Shown here in pieces: positions 42,419 through 51,172 of a stretch of DNA of 51,498 nt (positions are counted from its first letter, which is position 1; every line of letters begins with the position of its first letter). The DNA lies in the NCBI RefSeq assembly GCF_900119485.1, contig NZ_FPJZ01000018.1, positions 1-51,498 on the forward strand, read 5' to 3'. A model generated the notes under the pieces. That model made no database searches. It was not told the DNA's origin and saw only the letters and a list, made by a program, of their open reading frames with translations. A program made the position numbers and the translations under genes. This DNA is from Thermoactinomyces sp. DSM 45891 (GTDB taxonomy: Bacteria; Bacillota; Bacilli; Thermoactinomycetales; Thermoactinomycetaceae).

Positions 42419-42683
42419 ATTAGATCACTATCCTTTTACCATACGATCGTGAATCATCTTTCGGCGCCCTCATCGGGCAGAACTTATTTTAAAAAATTAA
42501 ATTTTGTAAAATAAATATATCACGATTAATTATTTTTGTAAATAACATTTTCTTTAATTATATCTTTCGAAATTTAATTTCAATTAATATAATCAGAGAG
42601 TGATAAAAATACATAGAGCATAAATATACAGACAAATGAAACTTTCCAAATCACAAAATTTTTTATTTCGTTTAACGAAACAG
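42419..42683. other. A/T-rich gap between purK-like gene and trxA
   Basis: It contains a short GCCC/GGGC repeat near 42464-42476 and a long A/T-rich stretch from 42480 to 42660. I see no gene, RNA family or strong promoter for the minus-strand gene. Confidence 0.5.
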
Positions 42684-42712
42684 TTGGAACTTTTTCGCGA
42701 GAGTGGTATACT
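42684..42712 (+). promoter_or_regulatory. SigA promoter of trxA
   Basis: TTGGAA (42684-42689), a 17-bp spacer and TATACT (42707-42712), about 70 bp before the trxA start codon. Confidence 0.75.
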
Positions 42713-42783
42713 ACTTAGTGAAGATTGCTTGTAAAGGCAAGTCTTTAGATCGATTTTGCTGACTTCGAAAGGAGATTTCAACG

Positions 42784-43098
42784 ATGGCAATCGCTGAATT
42801 AAATACACAAAACTTTGGAGAAAAAGTTGAATCAAAAGGAACTGGTACGGTTTTAGTGGATTTCTGGGCCCCGTGGTGCGGACCATGCCGTATGCTCGCT
42901 CCGATTTTAGAAGAAGTAGATACAGAAGTAGGATCAGATGTACAAGTAGTAAAAGTAAATGTGGATGACAATCCAGATCTTGCTACGAAATATGGCGTTA
43001 TGGGGATTCCTACCTTGATCGTTTTTAAAGATGGCGAACAAGTGAAAAAGGTGTCGGGTGTACAGCCAAAAGAAGCAATCCTTGATATGGTGAAGTAA
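42784..43098 (+). CDS. trxA: Thioredoxin
   Basis: 104 residues; AAAGGAGA lies 8 nt before the ATG. The redox motif WCGPC is at 31-35 in VDFWAPWCGPCRM, the cis-Pro loop is GIPTLIVFKDGE, and Asp26 in VDFW is the usual buried acid. It is a standard cytosolic thioredoxin that reduces protein disulfides with NADPH-thioredoxin reductase. It stands alone with its own promoter and terminator, between etfA and uvrC as in the Bacillus gene order. Confidence 0.97.
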   Translation: MAIAELNTQNFGEKVESKGTGTVLVDFWAPWCGPCRMLAPILEEVDTEVGSDVQVVKVNVDDNPDLATKYGVMGIPTLIVFKDGEQVKKVSGVQPKEAILDMVK

Positions 43099-43101
43099 CG
43101 A

Positions 43102-43129
43102 AAAAGACTCCCAGTGGGGGTCTTTTATT
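43102..43129 (+). terminator. Intrinsic terminator after trxA
   Basis: AAAAGACTCCC pairs with GGGGGTCTTTT (a G-T pair included), T-rich tail. Confidence 0.85.
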
Positions 43130-43306
43130 TAAGTATAATTATTTTATTATTCAATAAACTAATAAATAAACGAATGAATATGATAATATCTTAAAAATAG
43201 TTCGCTTTTATGAGGATAATATGTTACGATACATCGGGTTGATCTTTTAATCATGTATTAAAAGCGAACATAATAGAAATTAAACTAATGAAGGGGGCAG
43301 ATCCGT

Positions 43307-44731
43307 ATGCATTATGATGTAATTGTAGTCGGAGCTGGACCAAGCGGAATATTCGCTTCTTATGAATTATCAAAAATAAATCCAAATCTAAAAATACTTC
43401 TCATAGATAAAGGGCATAGTATTCGTCAACGACGTTGCCCAATCTTAGAAAATAAAATTACAAAGTGTCCACCTGCAACCAAGAAGAAAGAGTATGCAGG
43501 GTGCTTACCTGCTTGCTCGATTACTGCTGGCTGGGGTGGTGCTGGTGCCTATAGTGATGGGAAATTTAACTTAACGACAGAGTTTGGTGGCTGGATGCAG
43601 GATTATTTGTCCCCTTCTAAAGTAATGGAGCTAATCGAATATGTAGATTCCGTTAACCTTGAACATGGTGGTACCACTGTGATTACAGACCCAACTACAG
43701 ATGATGTTCGTCGAATCGAGAAAAAAGCTGCTGGGGCGGGACTGAAATTATTAAAAGCACGTGTTCGCCATCTGGGGACTGAAGAAAACCTAAAAATACT
43801 TCAGAATATATTCCAGACAATGGAAAATAAAATGGATTTCTTATTTAAAACATATGTGGAAGATTTGATTGTGGAAGATCAAGTGGTCCGTGGTGTTCGT
43901 TTGAAAAATGGAGATGAGTATACGGCGGATCGTGTGATTATCGGTCCAGGAAGAGATGGCTCTGAATGGCTGAGTAATATTTTGAAACGTAATGGCGTGG
44001 AGATGATGAATAACCAAGTCGATATTGGTGTCCGTGTAGAGACTTCAGATGTCATTATGCAGGAAATTAATAAGTACTTGTATGAGGCGAAATTTGTTTA
44101 CAATACTTCAGTCGGTACTCGAGTTCGTACCTTTTGTTCTAATCCGAGTGGGCATGTGGTTGTCGAAAACCATTCGGGTGTGATGACGGTAAATGGTCAC
44201 TCTTATAAGGATCCTAAGCTAGGTAGTAAAAACACCAACTTCGCTTTGCTGGTATCTCATACGTTTACTGATCCGTTTGATAAACCGATTGAGTTTGCGA
44301 AAGAGGTTAGTCGCCGGGCTAATGATCTCTCAAACGGATCTGTGATTGTACAGAAAGTAGGGGACATCTATAGAGGTAGACGTTCTACACCAAAACGAAT
44401 TCAAGAAGGATTTTTAGAGCCAACACTAAAAGAAGCTGTACCAGGCGATCTAGGACTTGTTCTTCCTTATAATACAATGCTTTCTCTAATTGAGATGATT
44501 AAGGCTTTGGATAAAGTAACACCAGGCATTGCAGATGAGCATACCCTTTTCTATGGAGTCGAAGCGAAATTCTACAGTGCTCGACCTAAAATAAACGATC
44601 ACTTTGAAACAGAAACGATTAAAGGGCTATATACGATTGGAGATGGAGCAGGGATTACTCGTGGCTTAGCCCAAGCATCGGCTGCTGGTGTACATGTAGC
44701 TCGTCACATCCTTCAAAACCAAAATCAATAA
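43307..44731 (+). CDS. Uncharacterised FAD-dependent dehydrogenase (COG2509-like)
   Basis: 474 residues; GGGGG precedes the ATG. The FAD-binding motif VVGAGPSGIFASYEL starts at residue ~7. A Cys-containing segment RRCPILENKITKCPPA ... YAGCLPACS with SITAGWGGAGAYSDGK follows, as typical for this family of large flavoproteins. A second dinucleotide motif (GLYTIGDGAGITRGLAQASAAG) is near the C-terminus. The substrate is unknown; the Cys cluster may bind metal or be redox-active. It is a single gene, with A/T-rich DNA upstream. Confidence 0.88.
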   Translation: MHYDVIVVGAGPSGIFASYELSKINPNLKILLIDKGHSIRQRRCPILENKITKCPPATKKKEYAGCLPACSITAGWGGAGAYSDGKFNLTTEFGGWMQDYLSPSKVMELIEYVDSVNLEHGGTTVITDPTTDDVRRIEKKAAGAGLKLLKARVRHLGTEENLKILQNIFQTMENKMDFLFKTYVEDLIVEDQVVRGVRLKNGDEYTADRVIIGPGRDGSEWLSNILKRNGVEMMNNQVDIGVRVETSDVIMQEINKYLYEAKFVYNTSVGTRVRTFCSNPSGHVVVENHSGVMTVNGHSYKDPKLGSKNTNFALLVSHTFTDPFDKPIEFAKEVSRRANDLSNGSVIVQKVGDIYRGRRSTPKRIQEGFLEPTLKEAVPGDLGLVLPYNTMLSLIEMIKALDKVTPGIADEHTLFYGVEAKFYSARPKINDHFETETIKGLYTIGDGAGITRGLAQASAAGVHVARHILQNQNQ

Positions 44732-44802
44732 TTTTGTTGCTTCTACCAATTGCACAAATTTGGGATCATGCGCTAAGATAGTATTAAGGAGACGTGAATA
44801 CT

Positions 44803-44964
44803 ATGAGAGACCAAATCCACGCATTGGTAGACCTATTGCCAGAAGAAGATGTGGAAACGGCCTATTACTTAATTCGTGAATTACTGGTTCAAAAGCGGAT
44901 GGATCAAATGGCAACTCAATCGTTACTACATCAATTATATAAACGACAAGAATTATCGTTATAA
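44803..44964 (+). CDS. 53-residue hypothetical protein
   Basis: The ATG at 44803 has AAGGAG 12 nt upstream; TAA at 44962-44964. The peptide begins MRDQIHALVDLLPEEDVETA, continues with YYLIRELLVQKR and ends in Gln/Leu-rich helix. It is a charged, amphipathic helical pair with no signal or membrane segment. TTGCAC and TAAGAT 18 bp apart (44750-44780) may be its promoter, and a strong terminator follows 3 bp after the stop. Short coding length and clear flanking signals make a real gene likely. Function unknown. Confidence 0.7.
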   Translation: MRDQIHALVDLLPEEDVETAYYLIRELLVQKRMDQMATQSLLHQLYKRQELSL

Positions 44965-44967
44965 CAT

Positions 44968-45002
44968 AAAAAACGAGCTTCCTTCAGGAGGCTCGTTTTT
45001 TA
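44968..45002. terminator. Bidirectional terminator
   Basis: AAAAAACGAGC pairs with GCTCGTTTTTT, with an inner TTCCT/AGGAG stem; it serves the 53-codon gene and the convergent ABC permease. Confidence 0.9.
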
Positions 45003-45003
45003 T

Positions 45004-46203
45004 TTACTCATGCCGCAAACAGTCAATCGGGTTTAGTTTCGCCGCCTTATTCGCTGGAAGAAGTCCAAATATGACTCCAAATAACATCGAGAATAGGATG
45101 CTACCAAGTGCTACAGGCAATGAGATCTGAGCAGGCCATAGATCTAAGGATTGTAGGATTGTAGTTACTAGTCCAGCAATTGCTAGCCCTATGATTCCAC
45201 CTATTGATGAGAGTGTAATCGACTCTATGAGGAATTGGGTTAAGATGTTGCCGCGGGAGGCACCTAATGCCTTACGAATTCCGATTTCCCTAGTCCGTTC
45301 GGTTACCGATACTAACATGATGTTCATCACACCGATCCCGCCGACTAAGAGAGAAATTCCGCTGATACTACCGATGACGAGAGTCATGATATTGCCAACT
45401 TCTTCGATTCCTTTTGAAATCTGTTGTAGATTTTGTACTTCATAGCCATCTTTTTTACCGTGATTCTGATTTAAAACTTGTACTGCTTTCTTTCCGATCT
45501 TCTCCATATCGTTGGTATTTTCTACTTGTAGGGTTACCGAATCGATTTGCATTACACCGAACACGCTTTTCCAAGTTCGAGAAGGGAGAAATACCTCATT
45601 CATTTTAATAAAAGAGCCGATTCCTTTAGAAGGTTTTGTGATACCAATGACGGTAATCGGTTTGGAGGCTACTTTAATAATTTTTCCTATTGGATCTTCG
45701 TTTGGAAATAGCTTTTCTGCTACTCCATCTGTAATGACGGCTCCTGCATTACTACTCTGGAAGTCACTCCCTTGAAAGGATCTCCCTTTGTCTATGGTCA
45801 CATTGGACATTTCGAGATAGGATGGATCACTAAAGCCGATTATAAAGGTTTGTGCTACTTTCTCTTTTTGGTATTGAACGTCAGACATTGAGGAACCTGT
45901 CGTTAGTACTTGCTTGACACCTGGGACTAATTTTAGGCTTTCAATATCCTTTTCAGTAAACACTTTCTCATTTGGATTGGGGATTGCAAATCCGCCAGCA
46001 TTATCAGATTTTGGCATCAAGTTAATCGAGTTTTGGGTGCCAGTAAATGATTCTGTTAGTTGCTGAGTCCCACCTTGTCCAATAGCTACGATGATCGTAA
46101 CCGAGGCGACACCAATAATAATCCCTAACATTGTTAAAATTGAACGAAGCTTATGAGAGACAATGGAGTCTAAGGCCATTTTTAGGTTTTCCCATATACT
46201 CAT
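45004..46203 (-). CDS. MacB-type ABC transporter permease
   Basis: 399 residues; the ATG overlaps the ATPase stop by ATGA. One N-terminal membrane helix (LTMLGIIIGVASVTIIVAIGQG) is followed by a large extracytoplasmic MacB-PCD domain (~45-270). An FtsX domain with three helices ends it (LVIGSISGISLLVGGIGVMNIMLV, then ERTREIGIRKALGAS, and IGGIIGLAIAGLVTTIL). It forms the membrane part of a mechanotransmission-type exporter with the ATPase and adaptor encoded just upstream. The substrate may be an antibiotic or peptide, but is not shown. Confidence 0.93.
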   Translation of the reverse strand: MSIWENLKMALDSIVSHKLRSILTMLGIIIGVASVTIIVAIGQGGTQQLTESFTGTQNSINLMPKSDNAGGFAIPNPNEKVFTEKDIESLKLVPGVKQVLTTGSSMSDVQYQKEKVAQTFIIGFSDPSYLEMSNVTIDKGRSFQGSDFQSSNAGAVITDGVAEKLFPNEDPIGKIIKVASKPITVIGITKPSKGIGSFIKMNEVFLPSRTWKSVFGVMQIDSVTLQVENTNDMEKIGKKAVQVLNQNHGKKDGYEVQNLQQISKGIEEVGNIMTLVIGSISGISLLVGGIGVMNIMLVSVTERTREIGIRKALGASRGNILTQFLIESITLSSIGGIIGLAIAGLVTTILQSLDLWPAQISLPVALGSILFSMLFGVIFGLLPANKAAKLNPIDCLRHE

Positions 46204-46901
46204 AGTGACCCCCGTCCTACTCCATGGGATGGCATGGAATCTTCGATGATCTCGCCATCTCGAATGATAATCTGCCTCTGAGCTCTCCTTGCCACCTCAG
46301 GGTCATGTGTAATCATAACAACGGTTCGTCCTTCTTGATGGAGTTCATCAAATAATTCTAAGATGACTTGTCCTGATTTCGTATCTAACGCACCAGTGGG
46401 CTCGTCTGCTAAGAGGACATGAGGATTATTGACAAGAGCCCTTGCGATTGCAACACGTTGCTGTTGACCGCCAGATAGTTCTTTTGGTCTATGGCTTTTT
46501 CGATCCTCAAGGCCCACTTTCCGAAGGGCTTCTACTGCCTGGCTACTTCTCTTGCTTTTTGACATTCCAGCATAAACAAGAGGGAGTTCTACATTTTTTT
46601 GTGCACTTAACCGAGGTAAAAGCTGAAATTGTTGAAAGATAAAGCCAATCATGCGATTTCGTACTTTCGCTAATTCCAAATCCTCCATTTGCGAAACTTC
46701 TTTCCCGTTTATTTGGTAGCTTCCTGAAGTAGGGCGATCTAAGCAGCCAATTATATTCATCAATGTTGATTTTCCAGAACCAGAAGGTCCCATAATCGCA
46801 ACGTACTCACCTTGGTTTACATAAAAATCAATGTTTTGTAGTACGGGTACATGTAATTTTCCAGAGTGGTACGTCTTGCAAACTTCAGTTAGCTGGATCA
46901 T
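46200..46901 (-). CDS. MacB/LolD-type ABC transporter ATPase
   Basis: 233 residues; overlaps both neighbours by ATGA. Walker A is MGPSGSGKSTLMN (~37), Q-loop FIFQQFQLLPRLSA, signature LSGGQQQRVAIARAL, Walker B VLLADEPTGALD and H-loop MITHDPEVARRAQ. It powers the permease encoded next. The three genes form one operon in the order adaptor, ATPase, permease. Confidence 0.96.
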   Translation of the reverse strand: MIQLTEVCKTYHSGKLHVPVLQNIDFYVNQGEYVAIMGPSGSGKSTLMNIIGCLDRPTSGSYQINGKEVSQMEDLELAKVRNRMIGFIFQQFQLLPRLSAQKNVELPLVYAGMSKSKRSSQAVEALRKVGLEDRKSHRPKELSGGQQQRVAIARALVNNPHVLLADEPTGALDTKSGQVILELFDELHQEGRTVVMITHDPEVARRAQRQIIIRDGEIIEDSMPSHGVGRGSL

Positions 46902-47977
46902 TTAGGACTCACATCCATCCCGGATGTAATGTTGGAAGATAGATTCACTATCACTTTATCTGTTGCGGTGATTCCGGATACGACTTCTACCATTTTGTCA
47001 TCTTTTGCTCCCAGTTTGACAGGCTTACGAATGGCTTTCCCACTTTCCACAACAAATACAAATGCTTGGGAGTTATCCTCTTGGATGGATGTTTGTGGTA
47101 TGCTCATTGCTTTTTTGGAAGAAGAGATAATGTTTACGACTACTTGTGAACCGAGTTTTACAGGGATTTGATCATTTAGATACAACTCGACTGGATAGTT
47201 GGCCGCTTGTGCTTTCTCATTTGGTAAGCCACTTGTATTATTGCTTTCGGGTAGGAGTCCTACTTGTGAGACTGTTGCCTTCCATGTCTTGTCTGGAATG
47301 GCATCACTCTTCACCGTAGCTTCTTGTCCTTCTTTTACCTTTAAAGCATCATATTCGGAAATCGTTGCTTTAATTTTCAACTTGTCTACAGTGGCGACGA
47401 CGACGAGTGGCTTACTGTTTGTAGGGCTGCTAGTATCCTCATTTACCTGAGCCACTACACCGCTTTCCTTACTTTTGACAACCAGATTTGCTATTTTGGT
47501 TTTGACGATATCTAATTGTTTCTTAGCTTGGCTTACTTCTAGCTTAGCGAGCTGAATTTGTTGATCGATATTTTCTCCGCTAGGTGGCATGGTTGGCTGG
47601 ACACCTTTACTGGCCCCTTTTTGAGAAGTAAGCTGTTTCAATTTTAATTCCGCCGATTTCACTTGTAGATCGGCTTGATCGCGCTCAGTTGTAAAAGCGG
47701 GGTTTTTATATTCTAATAATTTATCCCCTCTGCTTACTTTGTCTCCTACTTTCACCCAAATCTTCTTTAATTCACCAAGCTCGGGTCGAAGGAAGATCGC
47801 CTCTTCATCAGCAGGGGTTAGTGTGCCTGTTGACATAAAACTTTCTTGAATATTATGCTCTTGTAACGTTGTTACTTGCACATCGGGCTTTTGGTTCCCT
47901 TTCTGTAAGATAGCAATCCCTACTAATAGCGCAATAACAGAAACCACTCCTGCCCAGATCCATACTTTTTTCCTCAT
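46898..47977 (-). CDS. Efflux adaptor (HlyD/MacA-like membrane fusion protein)
   Basis: 359 residues from the ATG at 47977, with AGGAGG 5-6 nt upstream; the frame continues upstream to 48013 without a ribosome site. An N-terminal membrane anchor (KKVWIWAGVVSVIALLVGIAIL) precedes the biotinyl-lipoyl-like half (RPELGELKKIWVKVGDKV), a helical hairpin rich in Lys/Gln, a beta-barrel part and a membrane-proximal end (GAKDDKMVEVVSGITATDKV). In Gram-positives such adaptors (YknX type) work with MacB-like pairs in peptide-toxin resistance. It is the first gene of the operon. Confidence 0.93.
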   Translation of the reverse strand: MRKKVWIWAGVVSVIALLVGIAILQKGNQKPDVQVTTLQEHNIQESFMSTGTLTPADEEAIFLRPELGELKKIWVKVGDKVSRGDKLLEYKNPAFTTERDQADLQVKSAELKLKQLTSQKGASKGVQPTMPPSGENIDQQIQLAKLEVSQAKKQLDIVKTKIANLVVKSKESGVVAQVNEDTSSPTNSKPLVVVATVDKLKIKATISEYDALKVKEGQEATVKSDAIPDKTWKATVSQVGLLPESNNTSGLPNEKAQAANYPVELYLNDQIPVKLGSQVVVNIISSSKKAMSIPQTSIQEDNSQAFVFVVESGKAIRKPVKLGAKDDKMVEVVSGITATDKVIVNLSSNITSGMDVSPK

Positions 47978-48137
47978 GATGACCTCCTGTGTTGAAATAT
48001 GTACAGCTATCACTCTTTACCCAATTCACTATTGATTTATCATCCTAATTTTCCTCTAATGTAATGAAAAATATGCTTATCTTTATGAAACAGCACCTTT
48101 GCTAAACTTTGGTTCGAATGTTATAACGAATAAAGTA

Positions 48138-48169
48138 TAAGAGAACTTCTTTGTTATGAAGTTCTCTTA
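48138..48169 (-). terminator. Terminator after the six-TM protein gene
   Basis: Perfect 12-bp arms (TAAGAGAACTTC / GAAGTTCTCTTA) with an 8-nt loop, 10 bp after the stop and followed on the minus strand by TACTTTATT. Confidence 0.75.
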
Positions 48170-48179
48170 CGCGTATGCT

Positions 48180-49121
48180 TTATTTTTCGTCTGATTGGTT
48201 TGAATCTGAATTTGTGTCTAAATCTGATTTTGGATCTTGTTGTTCAGTTGCTGAATGATTACCAAACACACGAGGTTCAATGATTTCCTTGAGGCGTTTG
48301 GTTAGGATTAGCTGATAGATGATTGAGATAGGTGGAGTTATAATCATAACTATTACACCGATTAGTAGACTCATCATAACAATATAGAGTGGATCTGGCT
48401 CTGAAGCAGTGCCAGCCATGACAATGCCAAGAACAACTAAAATTCCAAACCCAATCATTAATGCGATCGTTAAGACTAGCAATAATATACCGGTGAGAAA
48501 GGTTTGCCCGAATGCACGAGTAAGGGTTTGAAACCCTACCTTTACTGCAGCCCAAACGCGCAAGTCTTTTTGTAAATAAAGAACGGTTCCATGTGCCATC
48601 GAGACGTGAAATGGGATTGTTGCGATATAAAATGGAATTAGTAATAAAATCTCGAGTGCAGGAGAATGGTTTGAGATAGCAGATATGATTGTTTCAACCA
48701 ACATAATAGGTATGTAGAGCACAATCAGATATGCAAGTAGCAGTTTTAGTACTTTCCAAAACTTCTTAAATCCGTGTGTCAGAAAGCCACTTACACTTGA
48801 TCGATCATGATATACAGCATCATTAACTGAACCCGTCATTCCAGCAGTGAAGAGTGCCATAGATGCGAAATAAATGAGGATCATAAGAGGGATCATGAGA
48901 ATGACTGCGTAGCCAATTGAATCGGCTAGCTTATAAATGATCTCCATATCAGGATTAGGATTAGAAAAATCTAACTGGCTAATATCAGATGCCTGATAAA
49001 AAATGGTGCCTAGAATTCCAAATAGGATAAGCGAAACGATAAGGGTAAGGACCCCGAAGGTAAGAAAACCGAGATATGATCCAGCGATAAGTTTAGAACC
49101 ATGTTTTTTTAAAATATCCAT
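48180..49121 (-). CDS. Polytopic membrane protein of unknown function
   Basis: 313 residues from the ATG at 49121. About six hydrophobic segments are seen (at ~12-40, 70-95, 118-145, 152-172, 200-235, 245-270), with a hydrophilic, Asp/Ser/Gln-rich C-terminal tail (ATEQQDPKSDLDTNSDSNQSDEK). I recognise no family with confidence; it resembles the DUF-type multi-TM proteins of Bacillales with YLQKDLRVWAAVKVGFQ loops. The start codon lacks a nearby ribosome site, but a perfect AAAGGAGGTG upstream is joined to it by a 10-bp hairpin (separate entry). Confidence 0.75.
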   Translation of the reverse strand: MDILKKHGSKLIAGSYLGFLTFGVLTLIVSLILFGILGTIFYQASDISQLDFSNPNPDMEIIYKLADSIGYAVILMIPLMILIYFASMALFTAGMTGSVNDAVYHDRSSVSGFLTHGFKKFWKVLKLLLAYLIVLYIPIMLVETIISAISNHSPALEILLLIPFYIATIPFHVSMAHGTVLYLQKDLRVWAAVKVGFQTLTRAFGQTFLTGILLLVLTIALMIGFGILVVLGIVMAGTASEPDPLYIVMMSLLIGVIVMIITPPISIIYQLILTKRLKEIIEPRVFGNHSATEQQDPKSDLDTNSDSNQSDEK

Positions 49122-49165
49122 ATGTGTCTACTAGGGTAGTCCCGCTAATAGACAGCACCTCCTTT
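49122..49165 (-). promoter_or_regulatory. Ribosome site bridged to the start codon by a hairpin
   Basis: On the minus strand AAAGGAGGTG (49165-49156) and C are followed by TGTCTATTAG (49154-49145), a 10-nt loop and CTAGTAGACA (49134-49125), then CAT and the ATG at 49121. The arms pair with one mismatch. With the hairpin folded, the ribosome site would be 6 nt from the ATG, as in the known phage T4 gene 38 case. Confidence 0.5.
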
Positions 49166-49360
49166 GGTTGTGAAAAAATAATTGCATTTAGCATTGTAAT
49201 ATAACTCTAAGAAGTTTGTCCATTGTGTAACAAGTATTATCCTTCCTTATTTTATAGAGATCAAAACGAGTATCTCACTTTTATTTGATTTTTTTTTTTG
49301 AAAACGTGTTAAAATGTTTGTATAGAACAGATGTACGGTTACAGTATGGAGGGGCGCTTT

Positions 49361-51154
49361 GTGTCGTTGTTAAAAGATAAGCTTGCCTTACTACCTGATC
49401 AACCTGGCTGTTATTTGATGAAAAATGCAGATCAACAGATCATCTATGTAGGGAAGGCGAAGAGTCTTAGGAGTCGAGTGCGCTCCTATTTTACGGGTTC
49501 TCATGATGCGAAAACACAACGTCTCGTCATGGATATCGTTGATTTTGAGTATATCGTTGTGAATAGCCCATTAGAAGCGCTGATTTTAGAATTAAATATG
49601 ATTAAGAAGCATCGTCCTAGGTACAACATTATGTTAAAGGATGATAAGTCTTATCCCTATATTCGATTAACGAAAGAGAAACACCCACGTCTGGAAGTGA
49701 CCCGGAAGGTGCGTAAGGATGGGGCTAAATATTTTGGTCCTTATCCTCATGCGGGGGCCGCTCAACAGACGAAGAAGCTACTTGATCGTTTATTTCCATT
49801 GCGAAAATGTCACAGTCTACCAAAACGGGTATGTCTATATTATCATCTGAATCAGTGTTTAGCTCCTTGTGAACATGAGGTTGAGCCTGAGAGTTATGAA
49901 GAGATTACGAAGAAGATCACGCGCTTTTTGGGTGGTGGCTATCCAGAGCTACAAAAGGAGCTCCGCCAAAAGATGGAAGAAGCGGCAGAAGAGATGGAGT
50001 TTGAACGGGCTAAGGAATTAAGGGATTTGATACATGATATCCAAGCGACGATGGAAAGGCAAAATGTGATGATCCAAGATCATGTGGATCGAGATGTCTT
50101 TGGATATTATGTAGACAAAGGTTCCATCTGTGTACAGGTCTTTTTTGTACGTCGTGGGAAATTAATTGAGCGAGAAGTGTCGATTTTTCCATACTATGGG
50201 GAAGCGGCGGAAGATTTTCTTACCTTTGTAGGGCAGTTTTATCATGAATCGCCTGTGTTGCCAAAAGAAATCCATTTGCCTGCTGGAGTCGATGCGGAGT
50301 TAGTAGCTCAATTGGTTCCGAGTGTGAAGGTTCGGATTCCTCAGCGAGGGGTTAAGAAAAATCTGGTAGAGATGGCTACAGAAAATGCAAAGATTGCCTT
50401 ATCGGAGCGTTTTCAATTACTAGAGAGAAATCAAGCGAAAACAGATGAATCGATTCGCAACTTGGGAGAAGCATTAAATATTGGATTGCCAAGACGTATC
50501 GAAGCATTTGATAATTCGAATATTCAAGGGGCGGATCCAGTCTCAGCGATGGTGGTATTTATAGATGGGAAAGCAGATAAGAGAGAGTATCGCAAGTATA
50601 AAATCCGTACGGTCGAGGGCCCCGACGATTATGGAACGATGCGTGAAGTCATTCGCAGACGGTATACGAGAGTGTTAAAAGACAATCTACCATTACCTGA
50701 CTTGATATTAGTGGATGGCGGAAAAGGGCAAATGTCTGCCGCAATTGATGTGTTGGAGAACGAATTAGGACTTTATGTTCCGGTGGCTGGGATGGTGAAG
50801 GATAAAAAGCATCAAACAGCCGGACTATTGTATGGTGATCCTGCTTATGCCGTTGATTTACGCAGGGGAACGCAAGAATTTTATCTGATCCAGCGAATTC
50901 AGGAAGAAGTTCATCGCTTTGCCATCACGTTCCACCGTCAAGCTCGTGGGAAATCGATGATTCAATCCGCTCTCGATGAGATTCCTGGAGTAGGTGAGAA
51001 GCGAAAACAGCAACTTTACCGTCACTTTGGATCGATCGATGAGATGAGGAGTGCGAGTCTAGAGGACTTCCGCAAAGCAGGGCTTGGAGACCAACTAGCG
51101 AAAACGATTATGCAGGTACTAGGGGAAAAAGGAGAGCAGAGCCTACCGGACTGA
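49361..51154 (+). CDS. uvrC: Excinuclease ABC subunit C
   Basis: 597 residues from the GTG at 49361: GGAGGGG lies 6 nt upstream, and the length matches Bacillus UvrC. Earlier ATGs at 49331 and 49346 have no ribosome site. The GIY-YIG nuclease domain (PGCYLMKNADQQIIYVGKAK) is N-terminal. A UVR segment (MEEAAEEMEFERAKELRDLI) lies at ~210-230, followed by the RNase H-like second nuclease half (EAFDNSNIQGADPVSAMVVF, ILVDGGKGQ) and C-terminal helix-hairpin-helix repeats. It makes both incisions in nucleotide excision repair with UvrA and UvrB. Confidence 0.97.
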   Translation: MSLLKDKLALLPDQPGCYLMKNADQQIIYVGKAKSLRSRVRSYFTGSHDAKTQRLVMDIVDFEYIVVNSPLEALILELNMIKKHRPRYNIMLKDDKSYPYIRLTKEKHPRLEVTRKVRKDGAKYFGPYPHAGAAQQTKKLLDRLFPLRKCHSLPKRVCLYYHLNQCLAPCEHEVEPESYEEITKKITRFLGGGYPELQKELRQKMEEAAEEMEFERAKELRDLIHDIQATMERQNVMIQDHVDRDVFGYYVDKGSICVQVFFVRRGKLIEREVSIFPYYGEAAEDFLTFVGQFYHESPVLPKEIHLPAGVDAELVAQLVPSVKVRIPQRGVKKNLVEMATENAKIALSERFQLLERNQAKTDESIRNLGEALNIGLPRRIEAFDNSNIQGADPVSAMVVFIDGKADKREYRKYKIRTVEGPDDYGTMREVIRRRYTRVLKDNLPLPDLILVDGGKGQMSAAIDVLENELGLYVPVAGMVKDKKHQTAGLLYGDPAYAVDLRRGTQEFYLIQRIQEEVHRFAITFHRQARGKSMIQSALDEIPGVGEKRKQQLYRHFGSIDEMRSASLEDFRKAGLGDQLAKTIMQVLGEKGEQSLPD

Positions 51155-51171
51155 TAGGCTCTGCTTTTTTT
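51135..51171 (+). terminator. Intrinsic terminator of uvrC
   Basis: Perfect 11-bp arms (AGCAGAGCCTA / TAGGCTCTGCT) overlapping the stop codon, followed by a T run to 51171. Confidence 0.92.
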
Positions 51172-51172
51172 G

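Noticed and set aside
42440..42482. Hammerhead-like motif (minus strand CCGATGA and GCCGAAAG) or a small riboswitch upstream of the purK-like gene
   Set aside because: The conserved CUGAUGA has a mismatch and the stem II between the motifs would have no loop, so the fold is not possible. No known riboswitch class fits.
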